This document shows positions 14,360 through 15,324 of a stretch of DNA of 15,324 nt, piece by piece. The translations under genes were made by a program, and so were the position numbers. The notes under the pieces are model-generated. The model did not search any database. It saw nothing but the letters and a program-made list of their open reading frames with translations, and was not told the DNA's origin. Source of the DNA: Alistipes sp. (GTDB lineage: Bacteria > Bacteroidota > Bacteroidia > Bacteroidales > Rikenellaceae); assembly GCA_017629615.1 (NCBI GenBank), contig JAGBWT010000033.1, forward strand, positions 1-15,324. Reading direction: 5' to 3'. Each line of letters starts with the position of its first letter. The stretch's first letter is position 1.

Positions 14360-15324
14360 ATGGATATTCTGATTGGTCTTTTGATTATTGCCGTAGGAGC
14401 ATTCTGCCAATCGAGCAGCTATGTGCCTATCAACAAAATCAAGGGTTGGAGTTGGGAGTCGTATTGGCTCGTACAGGGCATCTTCGCCTGGCTCGTGTTC
14501 CCGTTGGCGGGAGCATTGTTGGCCGTTCCCGAAGGTCATAGTCTGTTAGAACTTATCGACTCGGGCAACAGCTTCAATATCGCGATGACCATTCTCTTTG
14601 GTGTATTGTGGGGCGTCGGAGGCTTGACCTTCGGCCTCTCAATGCGCTATTTGGGCGTGGCACTCGGTCAGAGCATCGCTCTTGGCACTTGCGCTGCGGG
14701 TGGTACAATCTTGGGTCCCGTATTGCTCAACGCCTTCTTCCCGGAGATGCAGGCGTTGGAGTCGCTGACCTTTGCTGTCGTATCGGGCGTCATCGTAACA
14801 TTGCTCGGCATCGCCATCATCGGCATTGCGGGTATGATGAAGGCCAATTCGCTTCCAGAGGAGGAGAAGAGGGCTGCCGTCAAGGACTTCAACTTCCCGA
14901 AGGGCATTGCTATCGCACTCTTGGCGGGTGTGATGAGTGGCTGCTTCAACGTCGGCTTGGAGTTCGGCAAGGATATCAACTTTGGAGAGCTCACCGACCC
15001 AATGTACAAGACGTTGCCGGCAACACTGCTCGTAACTCTGGGTGGTTTCCTGACAAATGCGATTTACTGCCTCTATCAGAACTACGCTAACAAGAGTTTC
15101 TGCGACTATGCAAAGGGCGGACTTTGGGCCAACAACCTTCTCTTCTGCGCCTTGGCGGGAGCATTGTGGTACAGCCAATTCTTCGGGTTGAGTCTCGGTA
15201 AGGGTTTCCTTACAGAGTCGCCTACGCTAATGACCCTCTCGTTCTGTATTCTGATGTCGCTCAACGTCACCTTTGCAAACCTTTGGGGCATAATCCTCAA
15301 AGAGTGGAAGGGCTGCTCGAAAAA
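14360..15324 (+). CDS. rhaT: L-rhamnose-proton symporter, 3' end outside the window
   Basis: The frame opens with ATG at 14360 (MDILIGLLIIAVGAFCQSS), 8 nt after the reductase gene, and has no stop to the right edge: 321 codons of an expected 340 or so, so about 20-30 residues are missing. It is a polytopic membrane protein with about nine hydrophobic segments visible (for example 3-23, 36-56, 75-93, 100-123, 136-160, 181-200, 219-240, 257-277, 289-312). RhaT landmarks include Y-V-P-I-N-K-I-K-G-W-SWES near residues 21-34, LTFGLSMRYLGVALGQSIAL (89-108), FNFPKGIAIALLAGVMSG, LWYSQFFG (269-276) and ILKEWKG near the end. It imports rhamnose across the inner membrane with protons and corresponds to rhaP of Bacteroides. 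Confidence 0.94.
   Translation, partial: MDILIGLLIIAVGAFCQSSSYVPINKIKGWSWESYWLVQGIFAWLVFPLAGALLAVPEGHSLLELIDSGNSFNIAMTILFGVLWGVGGLTFGLSMRYLGVALGQSIALGTCAAGGTILGPVLLNAFFPEMQALESLTFAVVSGVIVTLLGIAIIGIAGMMKANSLPEEEKRAAVKDFNFPKGIAIALLAGVMSGCFNVGLEFGKDINFGELTDPMYKTLPATLLVTLGGFLTNAIYCLYQNYANKSFCDYAKGGLWANNLLFCALAGALWYSQFFGLSLGKGFLTESPTLMTLSFCILMSLNVTFANLWGIILKEWKGCSK

Overview
The window reads as a chromosomal segment of a gut-type Bacteroidales, plausibly Rikenellaceae/Alistipes-like (taxon inferred, not tested). Supporting signs are several Bacteroidetes-type promoters (-7 box TAnnTTTG), near-absent Shine-Dalgarno sequences, many lipoproteins with Bacteroidetes-style lipoboxes, a DUF1573 protein and a DUF6259-type glycosidase. 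The rhamnose gene set also resembles the rhaKIPAO/RhaR system known from Bacteroides.

Layout. (1) Positions 3-1125, plus strand: the 3' part of a DUF1573 protein and a small lipocalin-like lipoprotein, ended by a strong hairpin terminator near 1146-1184. (2) 1201-1581, minus strand: a two-iron desulfoferrodoxin (superoxide reductase) with its own Bacteroidetes promoter. (3) 1660-8984, minus strand: a surface or periplasmic carbohydrate module. In transcription order it holds a 1114-residue multidomain lipoprotein with FN3 modules and a GLUG-like beta-helix, a lipoprotein that is a catalytically dead copy of an alpha/beta-hydrolase esterase, an intact secreted esterase of the same family, and, after a 152-nt gap, a DUF6259-like glycoside hydrolase lipoprotein. 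A promoter with a perfect TAnnTTTG box lies upstream of the first gene. (4) 8985-9416: a non-coding stretch with that promoter and two identical 49-bp REP-like repeats. (5) 9417-10325, minus strand: an AraC-family regulator. (6) 10426 to the right edge, plus strand: an L-rhamnose catabolic operon with rhamnulokinase, L-rhamnose isomerase, lactaldehyde reductase and an RhaT-type rhamnose transporter. The transporter is cut by the window end and its aldolase partner is not in view.

How it works together. RhaT brings rhamnose in, RhaA isomerises it to rhamnulose and RhaB phosphorylates it. An aldolase, expected beyond the right edge, would make DHAP and L-lactaldehyde, and FucO reduces the latter to 1,2-propanediol. 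The AraC protein is transcribed divergently from rhaB. The 100-nt region between them carries a 21-bp-spaced direct repeat that could be its operator. The esterase/glycosidase cluster on the other side of the regulator may release sugar from an acylated, possibly rhamnose-containing glycan. That link rests on neighbourhood only, and no SusC/SusD pair is present. The most unusual feature is the tandem pair of active and triad-less esterase homologues.
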